Positions 7,615 to 17,254 are shown, numbered from the stretch's first letter. The stretch: 64,000 bases of DNA from Solirubrobacteraceae bacterium (GCA_025449845.1 JANWIP010000007.1:1-64000), one strand, 5' to 3'. The notes: a model not told the origin generated them from the sequence alone. Made by a program: numbers and translations.

Positions 7615-10600
7615 GTGCGCAGGATTCGCGCGGTAGTCGTCATATGCACGTTTTCGTTGTGGCTCGCGTTGGCAGCGCAGGCACCGGGGTCGGGGATCAC
7701 CAACTCCGGCGATGACCTGCGCACCGGCTGGTACCCCAATCAGTCCTCACTGACGCCGCAGCTCCTCAGCGGCGGCACGTTCGGGCAGCTGTGGTCGGCC
7801 AATGTGGAAGGCCAGGTCTACGCGCAGCCACTGCTCGACAACGGCACGCTGCTGGTGGCCACCGAGACCAACAAGGTCTACGGCCTGGATCCGACAACGG
7901 GCGCGCAGAAGTGGGCCAAGCCGTTGAACCTGGGGACCCCGTGGAACCCCGCGGACATCGGCTGTGGCGACCTGACGCCATCGATCGGCGTGACGGCGAC
8001 GCCGGTGATCGACCCTGCCACGAATATCGCGTACATGACGCACAAGACCTACGTCTCGGGCACCAGCGGCCCCGCGCGCTACTACATGGATGCCGTCGAA
8101 GTCGCGACCGGCCTGGAGAAGCCTGGCTTTCCGGTGGAACTGGGCGGCGCTGCGCAGAACGCTCCAAGCCGCACGTTTCCGGCCACCACCGAGCTTCAGC
8201 GCCCGGGCCTGCTGCTGATGGAAGGCGCCGTCTACGCGGCCTTCGGCAGCGATTGCGATCACAGCCCCTGGCAGGGTTGGGTCTTCGGAGTCTCCACCGC
8301 CGGCCAGGTGAAGGCACGCTGGATCGACAATACGACAGCCGAGGGCGCCGGCATCTGGCAGTCCGGGGCTGGTCTGACCTCCGATGGTCTCGGCACGCTG
8401 CTGCTCAGCACCGGCAACGGCGGGGCGCCCACCGCGCCAGCGCCGGGCAACACGCCGCCGGCGAACCTGGGCGAGTCGATCGTGCGCGTGCGTGTGCAGG
8501 CCGACGGCTCGCTGAAGGCCACCGACTTCTTCGCACCCTTCGACGCCGCAACGCTTGACACGTGGGACGCCGACTTCGCCTCCGGCGGCGTCACAGGCCT
8601 GCCCAACGAATACTTCGGCACGGCGGGCATCCCGCATCTGGCGGTGGCGGTGGGCAAGCAGGGATACGTCTACCTGCTCAACCGCGACAATCTTGGCGGG
8701 ATCGGTCAGGGGTCGTCGGGCTCGGACAACGTCGTACAGCGCATCGGCCCCTTTGGGGGCGTCTGGTCGCGCCCAGGCGTGTGGCCCGGCGATGGCGGCT
8801 GGGTCTACATCCCGACGGCCTCGGGTGGCGAAAGCGCCTCGGGCTCGTCCGGCAACCTGCGCGTGTACAGCTATGGCCTATCGGGCACCGGCACGCCGAC
8901 CCTATCGCTGCAGGCGACCTCCAGCGACGCCTTCGGCTTCGGCACCGGCGCGCCCGTGATCACCTCCGAAGGCACGACCTCGGGCTCGGCGCTGGTGTGG
9001 ATGATCTGGATGCCCAACAGCTCGGGCGCCGGCGCGCAGCTGCGCGCCTATGACCCCGTACCGGTCAACGGTCGGCCGGTGCTGCGCTGGAGCGCGCCCG
9101 TTGGCACAGCGACGAAGTTCGAGACGCCCGGCGTCGGCGCGGGACGTATGTACGTTGGCACGCGCGATGGCCATGTGCTCGGCTTCGGCTCGCCTGTGAC
9201 GCCCCCGCTTACAGGATCGACTCTCTCCTTCGCAACAACGACGCTCGGCAACACGAGCGTCAAGACGCTGACACTGACGGCGACCGAATCGCTGACGCTC
9301 TCAAGCCTGGCCTCGAGCTCTAGCCAGTTCACGCTCGGCACGGCCTCGCCGGCCCTGCCCGCAACGCTCACGCCCGGACAGACGATCTCGCTGCCGGTCA
9401 CGTTCAAGCCCACCCAGACAGGCGTCGTCGGCGGCGTGCTCACGGCGACCACTAGCACCGGCAAGACCGTCACATTCGCGCTGTCCGGCACCGCTCAGGC
9501 GGCAAGCGCGCAGCTGGAAGTCACGCCGCCGCTCGTGTCCTTCGGGGGCACCGCGGTGGGCGGCCATCTCTCTAGCAGCGCCACCTTCCGCAACGTCGGC
9601 GGGGCGCCGCTGACGATCAACAAGGTGAACCTGCCGGCGGCTCCGTTCAGCGCGAGCGGCGTGCCCAGCGCGGGAAGCACGATCGCCCCTGGAAGCTCCA
9701 TCACGGTGACGGTCGCATTCGATCCCACGCAGGCCGGCACCTTCAACGACATCATCGGCCTTGAAACGACCGGCGGCAATGGAGCCGTGGGTCTCTCCGG
9801 TACGGCCGGCTCCTCAGGCGTGCTGAAGATCTCCAACGAAAACAACGAATACGGACAGGCAACCGTCGGGGGCGTGGCGGTCAGCAAGTCGTTCACGATC
9901 ACCAACACGGGCGGCACGACCGTGACGCTCACCAAGTCAAAGCCCCCGGTCGGAGGCGCGTTCGCCGCCACCACGTCGCTGCCGGAGGGCACCACGATCG
10001 CGCCGGGGGCAAGCGTGACGGAGAGCGTCACCTTCACACCCACCGGCCCGGGCTACAGCAGCGGCACGTGGCAGATCAACGGCGATGACACGACCGGGCT
10101 ACACCAGGTGCAGTTCAGCGGCATGGGCACGGTCCCGGCGCCGGTGGCGTCCTCGTGGACGCACAACGGAACAGCGTCGATCTCCGGCGCGACGCTGGCG
10201 CTCACCGGCACGGCCGCCAACAGCGCCGGCAGCGGCTTCTTCAACACGCCGCTGGACACCCACCACCTGATCGTGTCCTTTGAAAGCACGATCGGTGGCG
10301 GCAGCGGCGCGGACGGGCAGACCTTCGTCCTGGCCGACCCCACGAAGGGCGCCACGACGACATCGCTTGGCGTCAAGGGCGGTGGCCTTGGCTTCTCGGG
10401 CATCCCCGGCATAGCGGTCGCGTTCGTGACCTACCAGAGCGTGGGCGCACCGTCGGCGAACTTCGTGGGCATCACCGACGGACCGACGGCCACGGCGCCT
10501 GACGCGATGCACTGGCTGGCCACGAGCACGGCCATTCCGAGCCTGCGCGCAAGCAGGCACGTGAAGATCGAAGTCCTCAATGGCACGATCACCGTCTGGA

Positions 10601-12678
10601 TCGAAGGCACTCAGGTGCTCTCGCAGGCCGTGACAGTCCCCGCGCAGGCGTTGCTCGGCTTCAGCGGCGGCAGCGGCGGCGCCACCGACAACCATCAGGT
10701 CTCGAACGTCACCATCGGCGGTGACGCGGCTCCCACCTCGCAGCCCGCGACGCTGAAGCTCACCAACGCGGTCAGCGCACCGACTGGCTCACCGCAGGGG
10801 ACCGCGCAGATGGTCATCGCAGGTTCCTGCCCGGCGAGCTTCACGACGCTCGCGCTTGGCAATGGAGGCTCCGCCACGCCCTCGCTGCCGACGGCGGTCG
10901 CGGGCAGCCCGTGCACAGTCAGTGAGACGGCACCGGCCGCGGCGGGCGGTACCTGGACGACGACCGCCTCGGTGAATGGCGGCCCGGAAGTCACCCTCAC
11001 TGCCACGAGCGGCCAGCTGACCGTGCCGGCGTTCGCGCTCAGCGCGGGCGCGAACACCATCTCCTTCAAGAACACCTGGAGCGGCCCCTCCTCGACCTCG
11101 ACGGTCCCCGACCCGACAGCAGGTGGCTGGCAGCTCAATGGCTCCAGCGCAATCGCAGGCACTGAACTGGTACTTACACCGGCCAGCGCCAACCAGGCGG
11201 GCAGCGCGTTCTGGCCACAGCAGATCGATCCGCGTAACGCCACGATCGAATACGAAGACTCGATCACTGCCGGCAGCGGCGCCGACGGCATGGCGCTCGT
11301 GTTCGGGGACGCCTCCAAGGGCGCAACGCCGACTTCACTGGGCGTGAAGGGAGGTGGGCTTGGCTTCTCCGGGACTCCCGGCATCGCGGTGGCGCTCGAT
11401 GAGTACAAGAACTCAGTCAACCCATCGGCCGACTTCGCCGGCATCAGCGATGGCCCCAGCTCCACCGGTACCGACCTGCTGCACTGGCTCGCAACGGCCA
11501 ACCTGACGATGCCGCTGCAGGGAGCGACGCACCACGTCAAGGTAACGACCGCCAACGGCACGCTGAGCGTGGCGATCGACGGGACGCAGGTGCTCTCACA
11601 GGCAGTCTCGCTGCCGGCCAGCGCATACCTCGGCTTCAGCGCGGGCACCGGCGGCCTCACCAACCGCCACGCGATCTCGCACCTGGTGGTGAGCTCGGCC
11701 TCGAGCGCCCCCGCGCCGGCGACACTGAAGCTCACAAACACCGTGAACGCCCCCGCGAACTCAAGCCAGACAAGCACGACGTTCGCGTTCAGTGGCACCT
11801 GCCCGTCGAGCTTCACCACCGCGGCGCTCGCCAATGCCGGCAGCGCGACACCGACGCTGAGCGGCGCAGTGGAAGGTGCCTCGTGCATTTTCGGCGAGCC
11901 CGTGCCGACGGCGGCTGCCGGATTCACCTGGACCGTAAGTGCGTCGGTCAACGGAGGCGCGGCACAGGCACTGCCTATCGTCGGCGGCAAGGTGGCGATT
12001 CCGGCATTCGCGCTGAAGGCCGGCGTCAATACGGTCGAATTCACGAACACCTACGCCCCGACGGGCACGCCGCTGCCGCCGAACCCCGCGGCGGGAGGAT
12101 GGCAGCTCAATGGAACCGCGACGCTCGTGGGCACCTCCCTTCAGCTCACCCCAGCCACCGCCCACTCGGCGGGCAGCGCCTTCTGGCCACAGGCGATCGA
12201 TCCACGCGCGCTGCGCATCGAATACGAAGCGAGCATCGGCGGCGGTAGCGGCGCCGACGGCTTGGCGCTCGTATTCGGGGACGCCTCCAAAGGCGCCTTG
12301 CCGACCTCACTCGGAGTGGAAGGCGGCGGACTTGGCTTCTCCGGGATCCCCGGCCTTGCGGTGGCGCTCGATGAGTACAAGAATGCCGTGAACCCATCCG
12401 CCGACTTTGTGGGCGTCAGCGACGGACCGACCACGACCGGCACAGATCTGCTGCACTGGCTGGGTACGGCCAATCTACTGACGCCGCTGCAGGAAGCGAC
12501 ACACCACGTGACGGTCACGACGACCAGTACGACAATCACGGTGGCGATCGATGGAACCTCGGTGCTGACACAGGCCGCGACGCTCCCCCCCAGCGCCTAT
12601 CTCGGCTTCAGCGCCGGGACCGGAGGACTTACCAACCGCCACGCAATCGCGAACCTGACGGTCACCGCGACAGGCTGA
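7615..12678 (+). CDS. Very large secreted protein: PQQ-type beta-propeller, three Ig-like (ASH) domains and three L-type-lectin-like domains
   Basis: 1687 residues from GTG 7615, which has GGGAGAG four bases upstream and is followed by a signal peptide (RRIRAVVVICTFSLWLALAAQ). Residues 35-530 resemble a quinoprotein-like propeller (repeats such as VYAQPLLDNGTLLVATETNK and GYVYLLNRDNLGG). Three choice-of-anchor-D/ASH Ig-like domains follow at about 531-625, 632-730 and 736-835. Then come three lectin-like modules at about 844-1040, 1166-1362 and 1491-1687, each with GSGADG, GLGFSG, then a DGP element. They are joined by two spacer domains (1044-1155 and 1369-1478) with paired cysteines. Modules two and three are very similar. 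It is probably exported and binds or rearranges polysaccharide. There is no sortase signal, and enzymatic PQQ residues cannot be confirmed by eye. Confidence 0.85.
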   Translation: MRRIRAVVVICTFSLWLALAAQAPGSGITNSGDDLRTGWYPNQSSLTPQLLSGGTFGQLWSANVEGQVYAQPLLDNGTLLVATETNKVYGLDPTTGAQKWAKPLNLGTPWNPADIGCGDLTPSIGVTATPVIDPATNIAYMTHKTYVSGTSGPARYYMDAVEVATGLEKPGFPVELGGAAQNAPSRTFPATTELQRPGLLLMEGAVYAAFGSDCDHSPWQGWVFGVSTAGQVKARWIDNTTAEGAGIWQSGAGLTSDGLGTLLLSTGNGGAPTAPAPGNTPPANLGESIVRVRVQADGSLKATDFFAPFDAATLDTWDADFASGGVTGLPNEYFGTAGIPHLAVAVGKQGYVYLLNRDNLGGIGQGSSGSDNVVQRIGPFGGVWSRPGVWPGDGGWVYIPTASGGESASGSSGNLRVYSYGLSGTGTPTLSLQATSSDAFGFGTGAPVITSEGTTSGSALVWMIWMPNSSGAGAQLRAYDPVPVNGRPVLRWSAPVGTATKFETPGVGAGRMYVGTRDGHVLGFGSPVTPPLTGSTLSFATTTLGNTSVKTLTLTATESLTLSSLASSSSQFTLGTASPALPATLTPGQTISLPVTFKPTQTGVVGGVLTATTSTGKTVTFALSGTAQAASAQLEVTPPLVSFGGTAVGGHLSSSATFRNVGGAPLTINKVNLPAAPFSASGVPSAGSTIAPGSSITVTVAFDPTQAGTFNDIIGLETTGGNGAVGLSGTAGSSGVLKISNENNEYGQATVGGVAVSKSFTITNTGGTTVTLTKSKPPVGGAFAATTSLPEGTTIAPGASVTESVTFTPTGPGYSSGTWQINGDDTTGLHQVQFSGMGTVPAPVASSWTHNGTASISGATLALTGTAANSAGSGFFNTPLDTHHLIVSFESTIGGGSGADGQTFVLADPTKGATTTSLGVKGGGLGFSGIPGIAVAFVTYQSVGAPSANFVGITDGPTATAPDAMHWLATSTAIPSLRASRHVKIEVLNGTITVWIEGTQVLSQAVTVPAQALLGFSGGSGGATDNHQVSNVTIGGDAAPTSQPATLKLTNAVSAPTGSPQGTAQMVIAGSCPASFTTLALGNGGSATPSLPTAVAGSPCTVSETAPAAAGGTWTTTASVNGGPEVTLTATSGQLTVPAFALSAGANTISFKNTWSGPSSTSTVPDPTAGGWQLNGSSAIAGTELVLTPASANQAGSAFWPQQIDPRNATIEYEDSITAGSGADGMALVFGDASKGATPTSLGVKGGGLGFSGTPGIAVALDEYKNSVNPSADFAGISDGPSSTGTDLLHWLATANLTMPLQGATHHVKVTTANGTLSVAIDGTQVLSQAVSLPASAYLGFSAGTGGLTNRHAISHLVVSSASSAPAPATLKLTNTVNAPANSSQTSTTFAFSGTCPSSFTTAALANAGSATPTLSGAVEGASCIFGEPVPTAAAGFTWTVSASVNGGAAQALPIVGGKVAIPAFALKAGVNTVEFTNTYAPTGTPLPPNPAAGGWQLNGTATLVGTSLQLTPATAHSAGSAFWPQAIDPRALRIEYEASIGGGSGADGLALVFGDASKGALPTSLGVEGGGLGFSGIPGLAVALDEYKNAVNPSADFVGVSDGPTTTGTDLLHWLGTANLLTPLQEATHHVTVTTTSTTITVAIDGTSVLTQAATLPPSAYLGFSAGTGGLTNRHAIANLTVTATG

Positions 12679-12681
12679 AAG

Positions 12682-13788
12682 ATGAAGATACGGGCTGCCG
12701 TCCTGGAGGAGTTCGCCAAGCCGCTCATCGTGCGCGAGGTGGAGCTCTCCGAGCCCGGCCCCGGCGAGGTTCTTGTGCGACTGGTCGCCTGCGGCGTGTG
12801 TCATACCGACCTCTACACAGCATCGGGCGTCGATCCCTCGGGCTACGCCCCGACGGTGCTCGGTCACGAGGGCGCCGGCGTAGTGGAGCGCTGCGGTGAG
12901 GGCGTCTCGCTGGTGCGCGAGGGCGACCACGTCGTGACGCTGTTCTCGCCACAGTGCGGCGAGTGCGTGCATTGCCTGAGCCCACTCACGAACCTGTGCC
13001 TGGCGATCCGCGAGCAGCAGAACCAGGGCTACCTGCCCGACGGCACCACGCGCCTGGCGCTTGACGGCGAGCCATTGCGCCACTTCATGGGCACCTCGAC
13101 GTTCGCGCAGTACACGGTGATGCCGCAGATCGCGCTGGCGCGGATCGACCCAGAGGCACCGCTGGATCGAGCCTGCCTATTCGCCTGCGGTCTTTCCACA
13201 GGGCTGGGCGCGGCGATGAAGACCGCCCAGGTGCGCGCCGGCTCCACATGCGTGGTGTTCGGCGCCGGCATGGTGGGACTCGGAGCCGTCGCCGGCTGTC
13301 GTCTGCAGGGAGCGGAGCGGATCGTGTGCGTCGACTTGGCCCCCGAGCGGCTGGTACTCGCCCGCGGACAGGGCGCCACCGACGTGATAAGCGGCGGACC
13401 CGAGGCCGTGGAGCAGATCCTTGAAATGACGGGCGGCTTCGGCGCCGACTACACCTTCGAGGCCACCGGCAACGTGGCGGTGATGCGCCAGGCCGTCGAG
13501 TCCGCACGGATGGGCTGGGGACTATGCACGGTGTGCGGCGTGGCCGGCCGTGGTGAGACGCTCGATGTGGTGCCGCGCCTGCTGATCACCGGGCGACGCA
13601 TCTGCGGCTCCTCCTTCGGCGGCCTGAAGGGCCGCGAAGACGTGCCCGAACTGGTGAACCGCTATATGGCCGGCGAAATCGATGTCGACCCGTTCATCTC
13701 GCACCGCCTTTCGCTCGATGAGGTCAACGTGGGCTTTGAGCTGATGCAGGCCCAGGACGGCATCCGCAGCGTGATCGAGTTCGCGTAA
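12682..13788 (+). CDS. Zinc-dependent alcohol dehydrogenase (class III / medium-chain family)
   Basis: A 368-residue enzyme of the MDR superfamily. Catalytic zinc ligands are visible in CGVCHTD (near residue 37) and GHEGAGVVE (near residue 60), and the structural-zinc cluster CGECVHCLSPLTNLC supplies four cysteines. A Rossmann motif FGAGMVGLG starts near residue 194, followed by VDLAPERL, whose aspartate points to NAD(H). The overall pattern is that of class III or mycothiol-dependent formaldehyde dehydrogenases, but the true substrate cannot be told. It starts three bases after the stop of the large secreted protein, with GGCTGAAAG before ATG, so co-transcription is likely. Confidence 0.9.
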   Translation: MKIRAAVLEEFAKPLIVREVELSEPGPGEVLVRLVACGVCHTDLYTASGVDPSGYAPTVLGHEGAGVVERCGEGVSLVREGDHVVTLFSPQCGECVHCLSPLTNLCLAIREQQNQGYLPDGTTRLALDGEPLRHFMGTSTFAQYTVMPQIALARIDPEAPLDRACLFACGLSTGLGAAMKTAQVRAGSTCVVFGAGMVGLGAVAGCRLQGAERIVCVDLAPERLVLARGQGATDVISGGPEAVEQILEMTGGFGADYTFEATGNVAVMRQAVESARMGWGLCTVCGVAGRGETLDVVPRLLITGRRICGSSFGGLKGREDVPELVNRYMAGEIDVDPFISHRLSLDEVNVGFELMQAQDGIRSVIEFA

Positions 13789-13819
13789 GCGCGGCCGATC
13801 AAGCGATGCGTCATTAAAT

Positions 13820-13849
13820 GACCGACCCGCCGGGGGGAGCGGGCCGGTC
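13820..13849 (+). terminator. Candidate terminator hairpin after the alcohol dehydrogenase
   Basis: GACCGACCCGC at 13820-13830 pairs with GCGGGCCGGTC at 13839-13849 with one mismatch, leaving an 8-base loop. It lies about 30 bases past the stop. No T-tract follows, so it may act with Rho or only stabilise the 3' end. Confidence 0.5.
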
Positions 13850-13978
13850 GGGGAGGGAATGAGGGAGGGATGCTCCTAATGTTGATGTTGCCCATAGAGC
13901 GGAATACCAAACAACGATTGGTAGCCGCCAAGCCGGGCCCCTCCCTATCCACAATCCCGCAGACGCTAACCTGAAGAC

Positions 13979-14632
13979 ATGTCTCTCTTCGGCCGCGCCA
14001 GGACCCCAGCCACGGTGGACGCCACCACGGCCCTGCCTGGACGTGAGGAGGCGATAAGCGTCCCCGACCGTCACGAGGTTCTGGGCTCTCCCCTCGTGCC
14101 CCCCTTCCCGGAGGGCGTGGAGCGAGCGATCTTCGGAATGGGCTGCTTCTGGGGTGCGGAGCGAATCTTCTGGCAGGCGCCGGGCGTCTACACAACGGCC
14201 GTGGGCTACGCCGGGGGCTTCACTCCCAATCCGACTTATGAGGAGGTCTGCTCCGGCCGCACGGGCCACACCGAGGCCGTGCTGGTGGCCTTCGACACCG
14301 CCGCCACGAGCTACCCAGAGATGCTGAAGCTCTTCTGGGAGGGCCACGATCCGACGCAGGGCATGCGCCAGGGCAATGACGTCGGCTCGCAGTACCGCTC
14401 AGCCATCCTCTTCACAGGGGATGCTCAGCAGCGTCAGGCGCAGGAGTCGCTGGCCACCTACCAGCGCATGCTCTCGGCGGACGGCCACGGCCAGATCACC
14501 ACCGAGTTGGCCCCTGCCGGCCCGTTTTACTACGCCGAGCCCTACCACCAGCAGTACCTGGCTAAGAATCCTGGGGGCTATTGCGGGCTGGGCGGCACCG
14601 GCGTTAGTTGTCCCATCGGCCTCACCGCCTGA
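13979..14632 (+). CDS. msrA: Peptide methionine (S)-sulfoxide reductase MsrA
   Basis: 217 residues. The catalytic GMGCFWGAE motif is at residues 54-62, with the nucleophilic cysteine following Gly-Met-Gly. Family blocks follow: [40 protein letters not shown] and [20 protein letters not shown]. The near-C-terminal cysteines ([17 protein letters not shown]) fit the resolving cysteines of the E. coli-type enzyme. It repairs oxidised methionine in proteins, with thioredoxin as reductant. The N-terminal 40 residues extend beyond the catalytic domain, as in other actinobacteria. The msrB gene lies 2 kb away on the other strand, past the ammonium channel. Confidence 0.95.
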   Translation: MSLFGRARTPATVDATTALPGREEAISVPDRHEVLGSPLVPPFPEGVERAIFGMGCFWGAERIFWQAPGVYTTAVGYAGGFTPNPTYEEVCSGRTGHTEAVLVAFDTAATSYPEMLKLFWEGHDPTQGMRQGNDVGSQYRSAILFTGDAQQRQAQESLATYQRMLSADGHGQITTELAPAGPFYYAEPYHQQYLAKNPGGYCGLGGTGVSCPIGLTA

Positions 14633-14719
14633 CTCAGCAGGAGAGAGGCAAGGAAAGGAGGAGAGCCTCCGCCTTCGGCTCCGGCGTGTTGTCGCGCGGC
14701 GCCATCATCGCTGCCCGGG

Positions 14720-14746
14720 CCGGGGTGGCGCTCGGCGCCACCCCGG
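14720..14746. repeat. Perfect 12-bp inverted repeat in the msrA/amt convergent gap
   Basis: CCGGGGTGGCGC at 14720-14731 and GCGCCACCCCGG at 14735-14746 pair perfectly around a 3-base loop. It sits between the ends of two convergent genes, where a bidirectional transcription stop would be expected. There is no T-tract on either strand. Confidence 0.5.
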
Positions 14747-14763
14747 AATATCGCTCCAGATAC

Positions 14764-14795
14764 ACCGCGACCCCGCCTGAAAGCGGGGCCGCGAT
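14764..14795. repeat. Second imperfect inverted repeat in the msrA/amt gap
   Basis: ACCGCGACCCCGC at 14764-14776 pairs with GCGGGGCCGCGAT at 14783-14795 at 11 of 13 positions, with a 6-base loop. Together with the hairpin at 14720 it gives two GC-rich stem-loops in about 75 bases between convergent genes. A terminator role is plausible but unproven. Confidence 0.45.
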
Positions 14796-14856
14796 GTCGA
14801 TCTCCATGTCGGTCAGGCACCCAAGGAGTGAGGTGCAAGCCCGTAGCTTCCTTGCG

Positions 14857-16263
14857 TTATGCCGTGCCCCCCACCGGCGCTGTCGTCGCCGGGGTCGGCT
14901 GCCACGCGGGGGCGTGGGGTCCCCCGAGTGTGGGCACGTCCGAGGGGTAAACCTCGTTGCCGTGGATTGCGTGATCGCCAATCTCGAGCTCCTCGTCAGA
15001 GAGGCGCAAGGGAATGAAGATCCCGACCAACTTGAGCAGGATGAACGTCGCGACGCCGCTGAAGACGATCACCCAGGCGGCCGTCTCGGCCTGCCAGCGC
15101 AACAATTTCCAACTGCCGTGCACGACACCGGAGAGCCCTGGCAGGTTTTCCGCACCGCCCACGCCGATGTACTCGACGATGTGCGGGTCGGCTAACACTC
15201 CGACCAGCAGCCCTCCAGTGAGCCCCGCGATGCCGTGGGTGTAGATGACACCCAAGGTGTCGTCCACGTTGCGGAACACCGGAGCTCGACTGAGGAAGCG
15301 GATCGCCATCCACACGATCGTCGAGGCGATCACACCGACGGCTATCGCCGCATAGCCGTTGAAGAAACCAGCCCCTGGCGTAATCGCCACCAGACCCGTG
15401 ATCATGCCGTTGACAGAGCCGATCAGCGAAGGCTTGTCACGGAAGATGTAGTCCCACGCGATCCACACGAGCATCGCCACGGCGGTGCACAGGTTGGTGT
15501 TCAGCACCGCCGCCGAGGCGTTGGCACCCGCGTAGTAGGAGTCTCCACCGTTGAAGCCATTCCAGCCGAGCCACAGCAAACCGGCTCCGGCCGCGACCAT
15601 CAATAGGTTGTTCGGTGCGTCGACCTCGCGGTCTCGCTGCAACCTTGGCCCGATTACGGCCGCAGCAACGAAGCCCGAGATACCAGCTGCCAAGTGGATC
15701 ACGTAACCACCGGAGTAGTCCAGTGCGCCGTGAGCCGCGAAGTAACCGCCACCCCAGATGAGGAAGGCGTTGATCGTGTAGACGAACGTGATCCAGAGGA
15801 GCACGAAGGGAATCCAGGCCTTGAAGCTGATTCGCCCAAGCACCGAGCCCAACATCAGGATCGGAGTGATCGCCGCGAATACGAACTGGAAGTAGACAAG
15901 CGAGGACTGTGGGAAGTGGAATTCCGGTCCTGTGGTGATCGATGGGATAACCGCCTGGCCCTCCTCAGCCGCCTGACCCAGCACGCTTCCTGGTTTGCCC
16001 CAGAACGTGCTGAAGAACCCGTGGCCGCTGCCGATGGGAGTTCCAAAGCCCATCTTGAACGCCCAGAGGCCCCAGGCAACGAGAACGAGTGAGAACGCCA
16101 CGAACGTGAGCATCATGCTGTTTACCGACCAGCGCTTCTGCATGACACCGCCGTAGAGGACTGCAAGGCCAGGCAGGCTCATCAGCCCAACGAAAGTCGC
16201 CGCGGTCATCTGCCACGCGTTGTCGCCTGCGTTCAGCCAATGTGGGTATGCGAGCCAGGTCAT
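14857..16263 (-). CDS. amt: Ammonium channel/transporter, Amt family
   Basis: A 468-residue membrane protein with about eleven transmembrane helices. Both pore histidines are recognisable: VIHLAAGISGFVAAAVIGPR near residue 190, and YTHGIAGLTGGLLVGVLA near residue 345. The start region (GDNAWQMTAATFVGLMSLPG) and FNGYAAIAVGVIAS are typical. It conducts ammonia into the cell. No glnK/PII gene lies next to it, which is less usual, since amt and glnK are often paired. The C-terminal tail (about residues 425-468) is cytosolic, contains the conserved 'LRLSDEELEIGDHAIHGNE' contact for PII, and ends in a Pro/Ala-rich extension. Confidence 0.95.
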   Translation of the reverse strand: MTWLAYPHWLNAGDNAWQMTAATFVGLMSLPGLAVLYGGVMQKRWSVNSMMLTFVAFSLVLVAWGLWAFKMGFGTPIGSGHGFFSTFWGKPGSVLGQAAEEGQAVIPSITTGPEFHFPQSSLVYFQFVFAAITPILMLGSVLGRISFKAWIPFVLLWITFVYTINAFLIWGGGYFAAHGALDYSGGYVIHLAAGISGFVAAAVIGPRLQRDREVDAPNNLLMVAAGAGLLWLGWNGFNGGDSYYAGANASAAVLNTNLCTAVAMLVWIAWDYIFRDKPSLIGSVNGMITGLVAITPGAGFFNGYAAIAVGVIASTIVWMAIRFLSRAPVFRNVDDTLGVIYTHGIAGLTGGLLVGVLADPHIVEYIGVGGAENLPGLSGVVHGSWKLLRWQAETAAWVIVFSGVATFILLKLVGIFIPLRLSDEELEIGDHAIHGNEVYPSDVPTLGGPHAPAWQPTPATTAPVGGTA

Positions 16264-16347
16264 GTGCCTCCGTTTCCTGCCGTTTATAGATGCGGTCGCA
16301 CCCGCCCAGCGCGTGCGGGGCCGAGTACACCAGTTACGTCTGGATAT

Positions 16348-16365
16348 AAAACCCGGCTTACCGGG
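16348..16365 (-). terminator. Short hairpin plus T run after the 111-residue gene
   Basis: On the minus strand CCCGG-TAAG-CCGGG (16365-16352) is followed by TTTTATAT. The stem has only five pairs but all are GC. It lies between the end of the 111-residue gene (16438) and the amt start (16263), where a stop is needed if amt has its own promoter. Confidence 0.5.
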
Positions 16366-16437
16366 GAGCGACTAGGGCCACCGTGGCCAACACTTGGCCA
16401 GTCCCTTTCGACATCTGTCTAGGAGCTGGCCGCGGGC

Positions 16438-16773
16438 CTATGTCGGGCGGGTGTGCGCGGTGTCATAGGCATAGCCTGCGCGCCCACATGCCTGCATGAG
16501 GTCCGCGACACCCTTGTAGACGCTCGGCGAGGCGCAGATGGACTTGGCACGCCCACCGCAGGCGTAAAGGTCGGCCGCGCCCAAGGTGCTCGGGAAGGTC
16601 ACATCGATGCAACCCTGCTTGGCGCCCGGGCGTCCGGGCGTCGTGAGCGCGTGTATGCCCAGGCCGGCCATGCCCAGCAGGAGCAATGCGACTGTCGCAA
16701 TGACCGCCCATTTGCCCGCCCGCGTCCACCGCAGCGGCTTGGCTAGCCGCTCTGACTGGTCCATCATGATCAT
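16438..16773 (-). CDS. Single-pass membrane-anchored protein with four cysteines, function unknown
   Basis: A 111-residue protein. A basic N-terminus (RLAKPLRWTRAGK) is followed by one hydrophobic segment at residues 24-44 and an outside domain with four cysteines (GCIDVTFP, YACGGRAKSIC, MQACGRAGYAYD). These probably form two disulfides after export. It begins 12 bases after msrB ends on the same strand, so the two are likely co-transcribed. That suggests a role at the cell surface in oxidative damage, but this rests on position only. ATG 16764 is an alternative start. Confidence 0.65.
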   Translation of the reverse strand: MIMMDQSERLAKPLRWTRAGKWAVIATVALLLLGMAGLGIHALTTPGRPGAKQGCIDVTFPSTLGAADLYACGGRAKSICASPSVYKGVADLMQACGRAGYAYDTAHTRPT

Positions 16774-16785
16774 GACTCGCCCAGT

Positions 16786-17223
16786 CTACGCGTCGGACTC
16801 GGACTCGGGCGCTGAGCCCGAGCCGGACTCCGGCGCGAACTGCAGCGCGGCGGAGTTGATGCAGTAGCGCTGGCCGGTGGGCCCAGGGCCATCATCAAAG
16901 ACGTGCCCCAGATGCCCGCCGCAGCGGCGGCAGACGACCTCGGTACGACGCATGAAGAGCCCGTTGTCGGGCCTCAGCTCGACGGCTTGCGCCACCATCG
17001 GCTCGGTGAAGCTCGGCCAGCCCGTGCCCGACTCAAACTTGGTATCTGAGCCAAACAGCTCCGCCCCGCAGCCCGCACAGCGGTAGCTGCCGCTGTCCTT
17101 GTTGTAGACATACTCGCCCGTGAACGGCGGCTCGGTCCCGGCCTTACGCAGGATGTCGAACTGTTCAGGCGTCAGCTCCTGGCGCCACTCCTGATCTGTC
17201 TTCTCAACGGTTGGCTCGCTCAT
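16786..17223 (-). CDS. msrB: Peptide methionine (R)-sulfoxide reductase MsrB
   Basis: 145 residues of the MsrB family. Two CXXC pairs for the structural zinc are in YRCAGCGAELF (near 48) and VVCRRCGGHLGHVFDDG (near 98). The active-site cysteine is in RYCINSAAL near residue 120. The substrate blocks FESGTGWPSF and TGEYVYNKDSG are complete. It repairs the R diastereomer, which MsrA cannot reduce. A short Ser/Glu-rich tail follows the domain. Its promoter region abuts that of the divergent exporter gene at 17.25 kb. Confidence 0.96.
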   Translation of the reverse strand: MSEPTVEKTDQEWRQELTPEQFDILRKAGTEPPFTGEYVYNKDSGSYRCAGCGAELFGSDTKFESGTGWPSFTEPMVAQAVELRPDNGLFMRRTEVVCRRCGGHLGHVFDDGPGPTGQRYCINSAALQFAPESGSGSAPESESDA

Positions 17224-17254
17224 GAGTTCAGTTTTAGCAGCCCCTCCCCACTGA

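Noticed and set aside
10695..12050. A 451-codon minus-strand frame
   Set aside because: It is antisense to the lectin modules of the large secreted protein and only mirrors their repeats.
14634..14981. A minus-strand small frame in the msrA/amt gap
   Set aside because: It overlaps two GC-rich hairpins and the end of amt, with no ribosome site and no conserved pattern.
16300..16370. A possible GlnR-type nitrogen-control box upstream of amt
   Set aside because: GTTAC is present but the expected second half (GAAAC at proper spacing) is not; too weak to call.
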